Positions 37,882 to 47,396 of a stretch of 64,000 bases of DNA are shown here, piece after piece. Location: positions 98,778-162,777 of the forward strand of contig JASSUL010000005.1 in the NCBI GenBank assembly GCA_031963005.1, read 5' to 3'. The notes beneath the pieces are model-generated. The model was not told the DNA's origin. It made no database searches and saw only the letters and a list, made by a program, of their open reading frames with translations. A program made the position numbers and the translations under genes. The DNA comes from JASSUD01 sp031963005 (GTDB lineage: Bacteria > Pseudomonadota > Gammaproteobacteria > Burkholderiales > Burkholderiaceae). How positions within the stretch are numbered: position 1 is the stretch's first letter; the number at the start of each line of letters is the position of its first letter.

Positions 37882-38760
37882 ATGCGCATTATCACCGCTA
37901 ATCTCAACGGCATTCGCTCTGCACATCAAAAAGGATTTTTTACCTGGCTTGCAGAGCAAAATGCAGACATAGTGTGCATTCAAGAGTTAAAAGCACAGCA
38001 TCAAGATATCAGCGCAACCTTCCTGAATCCCTTGGGGTATAACGGCTATTTTCAATATGCCGAAAAAAAAGGGTATAGCGGTGTAGCGCTGTATACGCGC
38101 GCCCTACCCCATACGGTTCAAATAGGCTTTACCCATATTCCTGAAGAAGGCGCTTGCAAAGACGAATTTAATCGAGAAGGACGGTATGTTGAAGCCGTTT
38201 TTCACTGCGCCAATCACGATCGTCCTGTCTCGGTCATCTCGGTATACGCTCCATCAGGATCGAGCTCTGAAGAACGGCAACACGCTAAATTCCGATTTAT
38301 GAACGCCTTCATGCCGCACCTGCGCGCGTTAAGGGAGGAACGGGAAGTCATTTTATGCGGCGATATCAATATTGCCCATAAAGAAATTGATCTGAAAAAC
38401 TGGCGCGGCAACAAAAAAAACTCTGGATTTTTACCCGAAGAACGCGCATGGCTCAGCACGCTATTTGAAGAGGAAAAATACGTCGATGTATTTCGACAAC
38501 TGGACCCACGCCCAGAGCAATACACTTGGTGGAGCCAACGCGGACAAGCCTATGCCAAAAATGTCGGATGGCGCATCGACTATCAAATCGCCACACCTTC
38601 TATGGCATCGCGCGCCACGCAGGCGACTATTTTTAAAGAGATCAAGTTTAGCGATCATGCACCATTGATTATTGATTATGACGCCGAGTTGCACTGTGCT
38701 GGAATCGAGCCTAAGCAATGTCTTGATATCGATACCCCTTTAAAATGCGATGCCGCGTAG
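37882..38760 (+). CDS. xthA: Exodeoxyribonuclease III
   Basis: AP endonuclease / 3'-5' exonuclease of base-excision repair. Endonuclease/exonuclease/phosphatase fold: RIITANLNGIRSA, VCIQELKAQ, the NIAHKEIDLKNW stretch, WRIDYQIATP and the catalytic SDHAPLIIDY near residue 258. 292 residues, with a C-terminal tail of about 25 (to LKCDAA) beyond the usual end. The ATG at 37882 (MRIITANLNG) is the family start. The upstream repeat A ends 20 bp before it. Confidence 0.95.
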   Translation: MRIITANLNGIRSAHQKGFFTWLAEQNADIVCIQELKAQHQDISATFLNPLGYNGYFQYAEKKGYSGVALYTRALPHTVQIGFTHIPEEGACKDEFNREGRYVEAVFHCANHDRPVSVISVYAPSGSSSEERQHAKFRFMNAFMPHLRALREEREVILCGDINIAHKEIDLKNWRGNKKNSGFLPEERAWLSTLFEEEKYVDVFRQLDPRPEQYTWWSQRGQAYAKNVGWRIDYQIATPSMASRATQATIFKEIKFSDHAPLIIDYDAELHCAGIEPKQCLDIDTPLKCDAA

Positions 38761-38888
38761 CACTTTGCATCCTCTATCACTCATTGCTAACGCTGAAGGC
38801 CACGCTGTCCACCTGCACAAATGCACGAAGTGGGACACGCCATAAGCCCATCCGTTTTTCATCCACCCCTTTTTTCCTCTGCTGCATT

Positions 38889-40013
38889 ATGACGCGCCTT
38901 CTAAACCCTCTTCCCTTACTTAACGACATCTTTTTACGCGCATTGCGCAGCCAGCCTACCGCATACACTCCGATCTGGATCATGCGGCAAGCGGGACGTT
39001 ATTTACCTGAATACAGGGCACTACGCGCTAAAGCTGGGAGCTTTTTAGGCTTGATGAAAAATCCGGACGCCGCGACTCAAGTGACTCTGCAGCCAATAGA
39101 ACGCTTTCCTCTAGATGCCGCCATTTTATTTTCAGATATTCTCACGGTAGGCGACGCCATGGGTTTAGGGCTGTCTTTCGCTGAAGGAGAAGGACCGCGT
39201 TTTGAAACGCCCGTGCGTGATGAGGCTCAAGTCAAAGCGCTTGCCGTACCGGATATCGAAGCAAAGCTGCCTTATGTCATGACCACGATCAAACAGATCC
39301 GGCGCGAACTCACCACAGCAGATGGCCACCAAAAGCTTCCACTCATCGGTTTTGCAGGCAGTCCCTGGACATTGGCATGTTATATGGTGGAAGGCGGAAA
39401 ATCGGCCGATTTCCGCACGATCAAATCCATGCTCTACAAGCGCCCAGATCTACTACACCATATTCTCGATATCAATGCGCGAGCGCTCTGTGATTACCTA
39501 GATGCGCAAATTGCCGCTGGGGTCAATGCAGTCATGATTTTTGATACTTGGGGAGGGGTATTATCTGACGAGGCATTTGCCTCTTTCTCGTTGCAGTACA
39601 CTACACGCATCGTTGCAGAGTTACACGCTCGCTATCCAGATCCGGTCACGCGCCCTCCTATCATCGTCTTTACCAAAGGCGGCGGTCAATGGCTAGAACG
39701 CACTGCCGCTTGCCAAGCAGATGCGATTGGAGTGGACTGGACCACCTCCTTAAGCCAAGCACGTGAGCGACTATCCTATAAAAATACCGGACGCTATACG
39801 GCCTTACAAGGGAATTTAGATCCCACCATACTGCTAAGCAATGAGCAGGTAATACGCGCAGAAGCCCGAAAAACCCTAGAAGATTACGGCCCTACTCCTG
39901 GCCACATATTCAATCTCGGCCATGGCGTACTTCCAATCACCCCTCCAGAACATGTCGGTGCGCTCGTCGATGAAGTACATACCGCCAGCCGCGCTATACG
40001 CTTAGCAAAATAG
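38889..40013 (+). CDS. hemE: Uroporphyrinogen decarboxylase
   Basis: Decarboxylates uroporphyrinogen III to coproporphyrinogen III in haem synthesis. The signature motifs are PIWIMRQAGRYLPEYRALR and GFAGSPWTLACYMVEGG; the catalytic Asp lies in FSDILTVGDAMGLGL. 374 residues; normal is about 355-365. The frame is open from 38745, overlapping the end of xthA, but ATG 38889 (MTRLLNPLPLLNDIFLRAL) is the likely start. Confidence 0.96.
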   Translation: MTRLLNPLPLLNDIFLRALRSQPTAYTPIWIMRQAGRYLPEYRALRAKAGSFLGLMKNPDAATQVTLQPIERFPLDAAILFSDILTVGDAMGLGLSFAEGEGPRFETPVRDEAQVKALAVPDIEAKLPYVMTTIKQIRRELTTADGHQKLPLIGFAGSPWTLACYMVEGGKSADFRTIKSMLYKRPDLLHHILDINARALCDYLDAQIAAGVNAVMIFDTWGGVLSDEAFASFSLQYTTRIVAELHARYPDPVTRPPIIVFTKGGGQWLERTAACQADAIGVDWTTSLSQARERLSYKNTGRYTALQGNLDPTILLSNEQVIRAEARKTLEDYGPTPGHIFNLGHGVLPITPPEHVGALVDEVHTASRAIRLAK

Positions 40014-40034
40014 CCATTTTCAGTGAAAATAATC

Positions 40035-40183
40035 GGTAGGTTGGTGGTGACGAAGGAACCCCAACATGCACGCCGCGGCATCCTTGATGATCCGCTTACG
40101 ATTATCTAAAAGCAGAAATTAAAAATCTGCTGTATGCATGTTGGGGTTCCGTATTTGATTCAATTCGTCACCGCCAACCTACA
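40035..40183. repeat. Core inverted repeat (GTAGGTTGG type), families B/E
   Basis: Arms GGTAGGTTGGTGGTGACGAA and the complementary TTCGTCACCGCCAACCTAC enclose a second pair, CCCCAACATGCA and TGCATGTTGGGG. Located between hemE and adk. Same core as in 9057-9293, 19619-19855, 41970-42135 and others. Confidence 0.8.
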
Positions 40184-40200
40184 TATATCTGGGCACAGGG

Positions 40201-40224
40201 TAGGGCAATTGTAGACACACCCTA
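40201..40224. repeat. End fragment of family C element
   Basis: TAGGGCAATTGTAGACACAC followed by CCTA matches only the right-hand end of the family C elements; the rest of the element is absent. Confidence 0.6.
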
Positions 40225-40235
40225 AGATTTAGATA

Positions 40236-40270
40236 GAAAAAAGCCTGCCAAAAAACTTTTGACAGGCTCT
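40236..40270 (-). terminator. Rho-independent terminator of adk
   Basis: On the minus strand AGCCTGTCAAAAG pairs with TTTTTTGGCAGGCT and is followed by TTTTTTC. About 55 bp past the adk stop. Confidence 0.85.
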
Positions 40271-40323
40271 AAGAAGGATAGGAGAGCTGTGCAATATAGC
40301 TCTCCTACTTTTGGCCATCCATG

Positions 40324-41010
40324 TTACTCGCAGACTTCAACTCTGCCTTGTAATGTCTGCATAATACGATCACGCACCTCGTCTACACTCCCTTTCCCCG
40401 AGATACAAGAATAACGAGGGGCGGCTATTTTTCCTTCCGTATTTTTTTGCTCGGCCCACTGTTGATAATATTGGGTTAACGGCTGTGTTTCTTTTAGATA
40501 AACCTGCAGGCGTCGTTTTACGATTTCTGGCTTATCATCATCCCGCCAAATCAAGGCTTCGCCGGTAATATTGTCCCGATCTGCTATTTTGGGAGGATTG
40601 GAATGCACGTTATACACGCGCCCTGAGGCAGTATGGATGCGTCGCCCACTAATGCGCTCGATAATGTCATCAAACGGCACATCAATTTCTAATACATAGT
40701 CGATCGCAATATGAGATTCTTTCAGCGCCTCTGCTTGCGTAATCGTGCGAGGAAATCCATCAAATAAATAGCCCTTAGCACAATCAGGCTCTTTTAAACG
40801 CTCTTTGACTAAATTAATAATTAATGCATCTGGGACTAATTCGCCTGCTTCCATATATCGTTTGGCTTCCAGGCCTAAAGGCGTATTATTTTTGATGGCT
40901 GCGCGCAGCATATCGCCGGTAGAGATACCCGGAATACCCCATTTATCTTTAATACTTTGGGCTTGCGTACCTTTGCCCACACCTGGGGCACCCAAGAGAA
41001 TCAGACGCAT
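40324..41010 (-). CDS. adk: Adenylate kinase
   Basis: Interconverts AMP, ADP and ATP. P-loop LLGAPGVGKGTQAQ, the AMP-binding STGDMLRAAI, GYLFDGFPRTITQAEAL and a full-length (long-form) LID domain, GRRIHTASGRVYNV, without zinc Cys. 228 residues. The frame is open from 41028; ATG 41010 with GGAG eight bases upstream is the family start. Last gene of the lpxK-trm112-kdsB-adk set. Confidence 0.97.
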   Translation of the reverse strand: MRLILLGAPGVGKGTQAQSIKDKWGIPGISTGDMLRAAIKNNTPLGLEAKRYMEAGELVPDALIINLVKERLKEPDCAKGYLFDGFPRTITQAEALKESHIAIDYVLEIDVPFDDIIERISGRRIHTASGRVYNVHSNPPKIADRDNITGEALIWRDDDKPEIVKRRLQVYLKETQPLTQYYQQWAEQKNTEGKIAAPRYSCISGKGSVDEVRDRIMQTLQGRVEVCE

Positions 41011-41085
41011 AAAAGAGATCTCCAACAATAGGCTATTTTAAAAAAGCGCGAAGCGCACATTACAGACGAGGATGAGAACAGCAGA

Positions 41086-41898
41086 TTAATTCAACGCATC
41101 GCCCTGTTTAAACAGGGCGCGCACACGTTCTAAATCCACCGCAGTATCGACACCTGTACTAGGTGTCTTTTGCGTTATATGCATAGCAATAGATTCGCCA
41201 TGCCATAAAGCCCGCAGTTGTTCTAAGGCTTCTACCGCCTCTAATGGCGCACAAGTTAATGTGGTAAAACGACGCAAAAACGCAGCGCGATATGCATAGA
41301 CACCAATATGACGATACACCGGAAATGGGCTGGGGTTGGAGGCATGATCAGACTGCACAACGCCTCCATGCTGTGTAATGCCTTGCCATGCATCACGCGC
41401 CCAAGGAATAGGCGCGCGCGAAAAATATAGTGCATACCCTCTCGCATCGAGCACGACTTTAACGACATTTGAATTAAAAATATCCTCCATCCTATGAATA
41501 GGATGCGCAACACTAGATAACGCACAGGTGCTGTGTGCGGCTAAATGGGCAGCAGTTTCTCGAATCAAAAGCGGGTCGATCAGCGGCTCATCCCCTTGCA
41601 CATTCACGACAATCTGATCGTCGTCCCAATCTAATCTAGTGGCGAGTTCTGCTAGCCGGTCTGTTCCGCAACGATGCTCTACGCTGGTGAGCATCGCTTC
41701 CAAGCCATATTGATGCGCACATTCGACAATGCGAGGAGAATCCGTTGCAATAATTGTACGCTGCGCCCCAGACGCCTGCGCACGCTCTGCTACATGGATG
41801 ATCATCGGCTTAGCACCAATATCCGCTAATACCTTCTCAGGCAAACGCATAGACTGCAACCGAGCAGGGATTACTGCAATAAATGGGACATCCTGCAC
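41086..41898 (-). CDS. kdsB: 3-deoxy-manno-octulosonate cytidylyltransferase
   Basis: Activates Kdo as CMP-Kdo for lipopolysaccharide core synthesis. 270 residues. Begins DVPFIAVIPARLQSMRLPEK; the nucleotide-binding region has HRCGTDRLAE and VVNVQGDEPLIDP; FSRAPIPWARD and YRHIGVYAYRAAFL are diagnostic. Between trm112-like and adk. Confidence 0.96.
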   Translation of the reverse strand: MQDVPFIAVIPARLQSMRLPEKVLADIGAKPMIIHVAERAQASGAQRTIIATDSPRIVECAHQYGLEAMLTSVEHRCGTDRLAELATRLDWDDDQIVVNVQGDEPLIDPLLIRETAAHLAAHSTCALSSVAHPIHRMEDIFNSNVVKVVLDARGYALYFSRAPIPWARDAWQGITQHGGVVQSDHASNPSPFPVYRHIGVYAYRAAFLRRFTTLTCAPLEAVEALEQLRALWHGESIAMHITQKTPSTGVDTAVDLERVRALFKQGDALN

Positions 41899-41969
41899 GC
41901 AAAGACTCCTGGACTAAAAGCGCCTTCGCACAGGCAAGCTTTTTCTATGATGGCTAGAAAGAAATATTC

Positions 41970-42135
41970 AGAACCTGTTCATAATCTTCAAAAATCATCC
42001 TTGAGGTCGTAATGTTGGGGTTCCTTATTTAATTCAATTCGTCGCCCCAACCTACCATTTTTGGGCATTTTTCGTAGGTTGGGGTGACGAAGGAACCCCA
42101 ACACAACCCGCTTTTGATGATTATGAACAGGTTCT
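41970..42135. repeat. Repeat family B, copy 2
   Basis: 166 bp with perfectly paired ends AGAACCTGTTCATAATC and GATTATGAACAGGTTCT. Inside is a pair ATGTTGGGGTTCC / GGAACCCCAACA and a second pair CCCCAACCTAC/GTAGGTTGGGG. It is the most complete member of the family and fills the kdsB-trm112 gap. Confidence 0.9.
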
Positions 42136-42154
42136 ATGATGATTAGAAGAAACA

Positions 42155-42337
42155 CTAAACAGAAGGCACATCCTGATCCAACTTTCTCGCCTGCTCGATC
42201 AACATGACAGGGATACCATCGCGAATCGGGTACGCGAGCTTATCTACACTGCAAATCAGCTCTTGAGCTTGGCGATCATGCCTAAGCATCCCTTTACATA
42301 TAGGACAAACCAAAATTTCTAGTAGACGCTTATCCAC
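42155..42337 (-). CDS. Trm112 family protein (YcaR-like)
   Basis: 60-residue protein usually encoded between lpxK and kdsB. Begins MDKRLLEILVCPICKGML and ends with DGIPVMLIEQARKL. The CPIC zinc pair at the N-terminus is clear but the second pair is incomplete (only ELICSVD). In eukaryotes Trm112 activates methyltransferases; the bacterial function is not firmly known. Confidence 0.92.
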   Translation of the reverse strand: MDKRLLEILVCPICKGMLRHDRQAQELICSVDKLAYPIRDGIPVMLIEQARKLDQDVPSV

Positions 42338-42380
42338 TGAGGCTTCCCCGCTAAAGTTTTTATGCTACCGTTTCTACTAA

Positions 42381-42482
42381 TAGACTTCTTTCGAAACCCC
42401 GTAGCAAGGAATTCCTTTGATGCCAGTACAACTAGTACGGTGAGGAGGAATGACGGCGCTACGGGGTTTCGAAAGAAGTCTA
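42381..42482. repeat. Palindromic repeat family A, copy 4
   Basis: 102 bp bounded by TAGACTTC and GAAGTCTA. Arms CTTCTTTCGAAACCCCGTAG and CTACGGGGTTTCGAAAGAAG pair perfectly. Core in the orientation of copy 3. Between trm112 and lpxK, eight bases from the lpxK stop. Confidence 0.92.
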
Positions 42483-42489
42483 TTCTATT

Positions 42490-43617
42490 TTATTCCGCCA
42501 GACTGCGCAGCTTATCCAGTATAAGATCGATACACCGCGGCTCCAACACGGCATCAACGGGGACAACCCATAGACGCGCATCAGGCTGGTCAGCGAGAAT
42601 GGCTTCGCATTTTACTGCATCTTTTTCCGTAATAAGGATGACTTGCGCATCTATCTGTGAAAATGTCGTAATGGAATAGGCGAAATGATCTGGTAAGGCC
42701 TGTGTCTTTACAAGCGCTATCCCCTGCCGACGCAAACTATCAAAAAAACGCTCAGGCGCGCCAATGCCCGCTACAGCCCCTACTTTTTGATCGACAAAGG
42801 TATGCAGCGCACGCTGCTCTAGCGGATTGATTAAACGCCAAGCAAAACCCGTCTTGAGAGGCGCGGCAAAAATAGGGGCATCGACTCCAAGTCCACTTTG
42901 TTGCCTGAGTTGCTGTAACTGCATTGCGCTCACTCTGGGGGAGATGCTTTCATTTTGATTAAGCAACGTGGCATCGCGGCGTCGGCCTAATGGTTCGCGC
43001 AAAGGCCCCGCTGGCAATAAAAAACCATTTCCTCCCAAGCGCTCGTCGAATACGACCAATTCGATATCACGTGCAAGCCGATAATGCTGTAGGCCATCGT
43101 CACTAATAATGACATTTACATCAGGATGCGCGGCACATAATGCATGGCCCGCCGCGACACGATCTACACCAATATAGATAGGGGCTTGTGTCCGTTTCGC
43201 GATGAGCAAAGGTTCGTCGCCGACTTGATGAGGCGCATCCTGTATCTGCACACAGCGCGTGCCGGTAAATTGCACGCCATATCCACGTGAAATGACCCCA
43301 GGTCGCCAACCTGCTGCGCGCAAAGCGGCTACTAATGCGATCACGATAGGCGTTTTACCCGTTCCTCCCACTCGCACATTCCCCACCACGATAACAGGCA
43401 CCCGCAAGCGCTCAACAGCACGGCGCCCCCACTTAAAATTCCAGCGCCGCAAACCCGCAATCGAGGCAAATAATAAAGAGGCCGGAAAGAGGAGCCATGC
43501 CCAAAAACCGCGACTTTCCCACATCTGCATAATACGGTGTTCTAGGGCATAACGGCGCGCAGTAAACAAGGAGGAGATCTTAGCTATGAAAAAAGAAAAG
43601 CGATGCCTTTGCTGCAT
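42490..43617 (-). CDS. lpxK: Tetraacyldisaccharide 4'-kinase
   Basis: Inner-membrane kinase that phosphorylates the lipid A precursor. Membrane segment FWAWLLFPASLLFASIAGL, P-loop VVGNVRVGGTGKTPIVIAL, then WRPGVISRGYG and NVIISDDGLQHYRLARDIEL. The C-terminus ITEKDAVKCEAIL is typical. 375 residues from ATG 43617; the frame is open to 43656. Homology with relatives begins about residue 15, so the first residues are uncertain. Confidence 0.93.
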   Translation of the reverse strand: MQQRHRFSFFIAKISSLFTARRYALEHRIMQMWESRGFWAWLLFPASLLFASIAGLRRWNFKWGRRAVERLRVPVIVVGNVRVGGTGKTPIVIALVAALRAAGWRPGVISRGYGVQFTGTRCVQIQDAPHQVGDEPLLIAKRTQAPIYIGVDRVAAGHALCAAHPDVNVIISDDGLQHYRLARDIELVVFDERLGGNGFLLPAGPLREPLGRRRDATLLNQNESISPRVSAMQLQQLRQQSGLGVDAPIFAAPLKTGFAWRLINPLEQRALHTFVDQKVGAVAGIGAPERFFDSLRRQGIALVKTQALPDHFAYSITTFSQIDAQVILITEKDAVKCEAILADQPDARLWVVPVDAVLEPRCIDLILDKLRSLAE

Positions 43618-43740
43618 AGTGATTGGATTAAATCCGCAAGATAAAAAGAGGAACATGCAATACGCTACTCCCTATTCTCCGTGATTTTCAGCGTCATGAA
43701 TACTATTTCTATAGTAAAAAACGCTACCCATGAATCTATA

Positions 43741-44274
43741 CTATGCAAGCCAGCAGTTACTAGGGATCACAGGCGTACTCACCACACCACATCCCTTTTT
43801 CACATTACCTGATACTTTATCTCGCATTTTACTTTCCTCTTCTTTTATTATATTTAAACCATCAATAATATAATTATGACTAGGCATAGTATACGCAATA
43901 ATGATTCCAGACTCATCATATACATAGGCATTTTCTGAATCTCTCACACATGCATTTTCAGAAAAATTGGCAGCATCATTTATTTTATTTTTATCAAAAA
44001 CATTTTCCTCAAAACCATTATTACCCTCAATCTTTGCTTTTTTATGCAGTTTATCCGCGCAAAAACTTGCATCTAATTTTCTTTTTTTATTATTTGAATA
44101 TAAATTTTCTTTTTCGTCTCTTAAACACTCATATTTAATTTCTTTTAATACATTTTCATCCAATACACTGGGGTTAGTGATATTTATATAGTCATTCACA
44201 GTTAAACTTCTATGTTGATAAATTTGCGTTGCAACATATGGATTACCATTTCCCCCAGAACTGCCTATATCCAT
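43741..44274 (-). CDS. Orphan AT-rich protein with basic NLS-like motif
   Basis: 177 residues, no family recognised. Charged and Asn/Lys-rich, with the motif NNKKRKLDASF at about residue 60-70, which resembles a monopartite nuclear localisation signal, and a second basic patch LHKKAKIE 10 residues later. No signal peptide or membrane segment. Codon usage is strongly AT-rich relative to lpxK and nadB on either side, suggesting acquisition. ATG 44274 is preceded by AAGGTC. A role as a host-targeted effector is inference from composition and motif only. Confidence 0.55.
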   Translation of the reverse strand: MDIGSSGGNGNPYVATQIYQHRSLTVNDYINITNPSVLDENVLKEIKYECLRDEKENLYSNNKKRKLDASFCADKLHKKAKIEGNNGFEENVFDKNKINDAANFSENACVRDSENAYVYDESGIIIAYTMPSHNYIIDGLNIIKEEESKMRDKVSGNVKKGCGVVSTPVIPSNCWLA

Positions 44275-44525
44275 AACTGACCTTTAACAATAACCACTTA
44301 TTATTTAAAAATAAAAAATCGCTTACCCTAAATTAAGAATAATACTTACTCAGAAATAAGGTAGAGCTACTCATTACACAGACAGAGCTGCATGCTTATT
44401 AAAAATGCAACTTTTTATTTTTTTAGGAAATAAGAGGAAACATCAAAGTCATTTTGAGAAAATCATATGAACCGCTAAGATAAGCGCTTTTTACACTCTT
44501 CGAACTAAATAAAAGCGCAGCAACC

Positions 44526-46229
44526 ATGCCCCAAACCCACCCATATTTCGATGTCATCGTAGTAGGAAGCGGCTTAGCAGGCTTAAGTACTGCTTTGCAG
44601 CTGGCAAATAGCCAGCCAAAAGGCAAACGGCCGTACCAAATCGCCATTGTCTCTAAGCAAAAGCTAGGAGATGGAGCCAGCGCATGGGCACAAGGAGGCA
44701 TTGCGGTGCCTCTACATGGAGCCGATAGCATACAAAGCCATCTCGACGACACGCTCATAGCCGGCGCAGGATTGTGTGAAGAAGGCAGTAGTCGCTTTAT
44801 CATTGAACAAGGCCGTGCAGCAATCGATTGGCTGAGAGCGCATAGCGTACCTTTTACGATGGATGCCACGAATACCTCGGAGTTCCATCTTGGACAAGAA
44901 GCGGCGCATAGCCACCGCCGTATTGTTCACACTGCCGATGCTACAGGTCACGCGGTCATTCAAGCACTCATCGATAAAGTACGCGCGCATCCACAGATCG
45001 CCCTCTTTGAAACCCATTGCGTCATCGACCTCATCACCTCCCATTCTCAGCACACGACGCAGCATCCCTCTGCGAACCGTTGTTACGGCCTTTACGCTTT
45101 CGATATAGCGTCCGCACAGACCCTAACGCTAGGCGCCCAGTACGTGGTACTAGCGACGGGAGGCGCTGGAAAAGCCTATCTCTACACAACAAATCCAGAT
45201 TCCGCCACAGGAGATGGGATTGCCATTGCTTGGCGAGCCGGATGTCGCGTCGCTAACATGGAATTTATCCAATTTCACCCCACATGCCTCTACCATCCTT
45301 ATGCAAAATCTTTTTTAATCAGTGAAGCCGTACGGGGTGAAGGAGGAATCTTAAAACTACCGAATGGAGAGCGCTTTATGCTGCGGCACGACGCGCGCGC
45401 AGAACTCGCGCCGCGCGATATCGTGGCGCGTGCGATCGATTTTGAGTTGAAAAAGCACGGGATCGATTTTGTGTATTTAGATATCACGCACCAAAGTGCC
45501 GCTTTTTTACAGCACCATTTCCCCACTATCCTCGCGCGCTGTGCCCAATTTGGCATAGACATCACCCGCGATCCAATTCCGGTGGTGCCGGCTGCACATT
45601 ACACTTGCGGCGGCGTAGTGACCGATCTGGAAGGACGTACAGACCTAGAAGGACTCTATGCCGTTGGAGAAACAGCCTATACCGGCCTACACGGCGCAAA
45701 TAGACTCGCGAGCAATTCTTTGCTGGAATGCGTGGTGATGGGACGTGCAGCAGCATCCTCCATTCAAGCCGCTATCGAGCAAGATGCGCATAATGCGGCG
45801 TCCTCTTTATCGAATATCCCCCACGAGCCTTTACCAGAGTGGGATGAAAGCCGCGTAGACGATCCGCATGAAGCCGTCGTCATCGCCCATAACTGGGATG
45901 AGCTGCGTCGTTTAATGTGGAATTACGTTGGAATTGTACGTACCGATGAACGTTTAGCACGCGCGCAGCAGAGAATCGCGATCCTGCAGCAGGAAGTCCA
46001 AGCGTATTACGCCCACTTTCGCATCGACCGAGATTTATTAGAACTGCGCAATCTGACCCAAGTCGCCGCACTGATCGTACAAAGCGCCCAAGGCCGACAT
46101 GAAAGCCGAGGCCTACATTACAATGAAGATTGGCCCCAAACCCGCCCTAAAGCGCTACCTACTGTGCTTAGCCCTATTACCTGCAATGCTAAAACCAGTT
46201 TGGCGTCATCCAGCAATCTGGCGGTTTAA
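44526..46229 (+). CDS. nadB: L-aspartate oxidase
   Basis: Flavoprotein that oxidises L-aspartate to iminoaspartate, the first step of de novo NAD synthesis. FAD-binding GxGxxG as VVGSGLAGLSTALQL, then the family motifs GASAWAQGGIAVPL, YTTNPDSATGDGIAIAWRAG and HGANRLASNSLLECVVMGR. 567 residues, a little longer than usual. Stands alone; nadA and nadC are not next to it. The short C-terminal tail (TLLSPITCN-like) is not conserved. Confidence 0.95.
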   Translation: MPQTHPYFDVIVVGSGLAGLSTALQLANSQPKGKRPYQIAIVSKQKLGDGASAWAQGGIAVPLHGADSIQSHLDDTLIAGAGLCEEGSSRFIIEQGRAAIDWLRAHSVPFTMDATNTSEFHLGQEAAHSHRRIVHTADATGHAVIQALIDKVRAHPQIALFETHCVIDLITSHSQHTTQHPSANRCYGLYAFDIASAQTLTLGAQYVVLATGGAGKAYLYTTNPDSATGDGIAIAWRAGCRVANMEFIQFHPTCLYHPYAKSFLISEAVRGEGGILKLPNGERFMLRHDARAELAPRDIVARAIDFELKKHGIDFVYLDITHQSAAFLQHHFPTILARCAQFGIDITRDPIPVVPAAHYTCGGVVTDLEGRTDLEGLYAVGETAYTGLHGANRLASNSLLECVVMGRAAASSIQAAIEQDAHNAASSLSNIPHEPLPEWDESRVDDPHEAVVIAHNWDELRRLMWNYVGIVRTDERLARAQQRIAILQQEVQAYYAHFRIDRDLLELRNLTQVAALIVQSAQGRHESRGLHYNEDWPQTRPKALPTVLSPITCNAKTSLASSSNLAV

Positions 46230-46349
46230 TATCTCAGGCATAAAGAGTAGTATTCTTATAAAAAAACATCCATAATCCCAAACAATTATAAGAGTTATGC
46301 TTCTTGACAAAGCAGCATAACTTTACGAAACACATTGGAAGGGGAATAT

Positions 46350-47396
46350 ATGTATATCAAGATGGCACGAGCGCTAGAATTTGACTTTCCCACAACGTTT
46401 GCACTCAGCCCAGAACATACTTTACCTCTGCAGATCAAAGACGGAAAGAAAGCAAAATCTACATCTAGTGATACAACTATTCCCTTACACAAAGAGGCTA
46501 TATCTCCTCCTGAAATTCCTTTAAAGAATAATAGCAATGAATATTTCACTACATCCAATACAAAGCTGAAATATATAAAAGAATCTCTCCCAAAAATCGC
46601 CAATCCTAATATATCTATGGAAAATGGAGATTGTGAGGAAAATGCCCTACCCATTCAAAAATCTAATTTACAAATATTATTGATAAAAAATATTAAATTT
46701 AATCAGCCTGAGTTAATTGAAAAATTGGCCAATGCACTGTCGATAAAAAATACAATTTGCTCTAAAGAACCATTAACGCAAGATGGCTTGACCGCTGAGC
46801 ATATATCTGAACTACTACATGTTGCTATTGATACAAAAGATATGAGTGACATTGCAATGCTATTGCAATGTGGAGCTGACCTAACTCAACGCCATAATGG
46901 CATAAATGCATTGGGCAAAGCTATTCAAACCGGCGACCCTAATATAGTTATTTTTATAATCAATGAACTACTCAAGCAAAACAAAAATTATTTTAATGAA
47001 GTAATTTCCGAAAATACCTATATACTTGATTTACACCTTGCCATTAATAAAAATAAACATCAGATCGTCAATATTTTATTGTACTATGGAGCCAATCCAA
47101 CTCAAAAATATGATGGAAAGGACGCACTAGATCAGTGTATTGAAAATGAAAATATTCCAATAATTAAGGCATTGAGCAACGAAAAAATAATACGAAGTGA
47201 AAAATACTTTTTCCCTGCTGGAAAAATGATTGATAAAATACGACAAGCCATTAGAAACAGAAAGTACGAAGTCGCTCAAGAGATGCGGCATAGCTTAGCC
47301 TCCAGGTTATTCCCTAAATTCCTCGTCTGGTTCGGAGAATTATTTATCTGGTTTTGGTCTAGGCCGATTTTTGGTTTTGGCAAAAAGACAACCTAA
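46350..47396 (+). CDS. Ankyrin-repeat protein
   Basis: 348 residues. ATG 46350 has AAGGGG five bases upstream. The N-terminal 120 residues are unassigned and Ser/Asn-rich. From about residue 150 to 265 there are three to four ankyrin-like units, recognisable from ELLHVAIDTKDMSDIAMLLQ, CGADLTQRHNGINALGKAI and DLHLAINKNKHQIVNILL. A Phe/Trp-rich segment near the C-terminus (FPKFLVWFGELFIWFW) could insert in a membrane. AT-rich relative to nadB. Ankyrin proteins in intracellular bacteria are often secreted, but nothing here proves it. Confidence 0.75.
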   Translation: MYIKMARALEFDFPTTFALSPEHTLPLQIKDGKKAKSTSSDTTIPLHKEAISPPEIPLKNNSNEYFTTSNTKLKYIKESLPKIANPNISMENGDCEENALPIQKSNLQILLIKNIKFNQPELIEKLANALSIKNTICSKEPLTQDGLTAEHISELLHVAIDTKDMSDIAMLLQCGADLTQRHNGINALGKAIQTGDPNIVIFIINELLKQNKNYFNEVISENTYILDLHLAINKNKHQIVNILLYYGANPTQKYDGKDALDQCIENENIPIIKALSNEKIIRSEKYFFPAGKMIDKIRQAIRNRKYEVAQEMRHSLASRLFPKFLVWFGELFIWFWSRPIFGFGKKTT

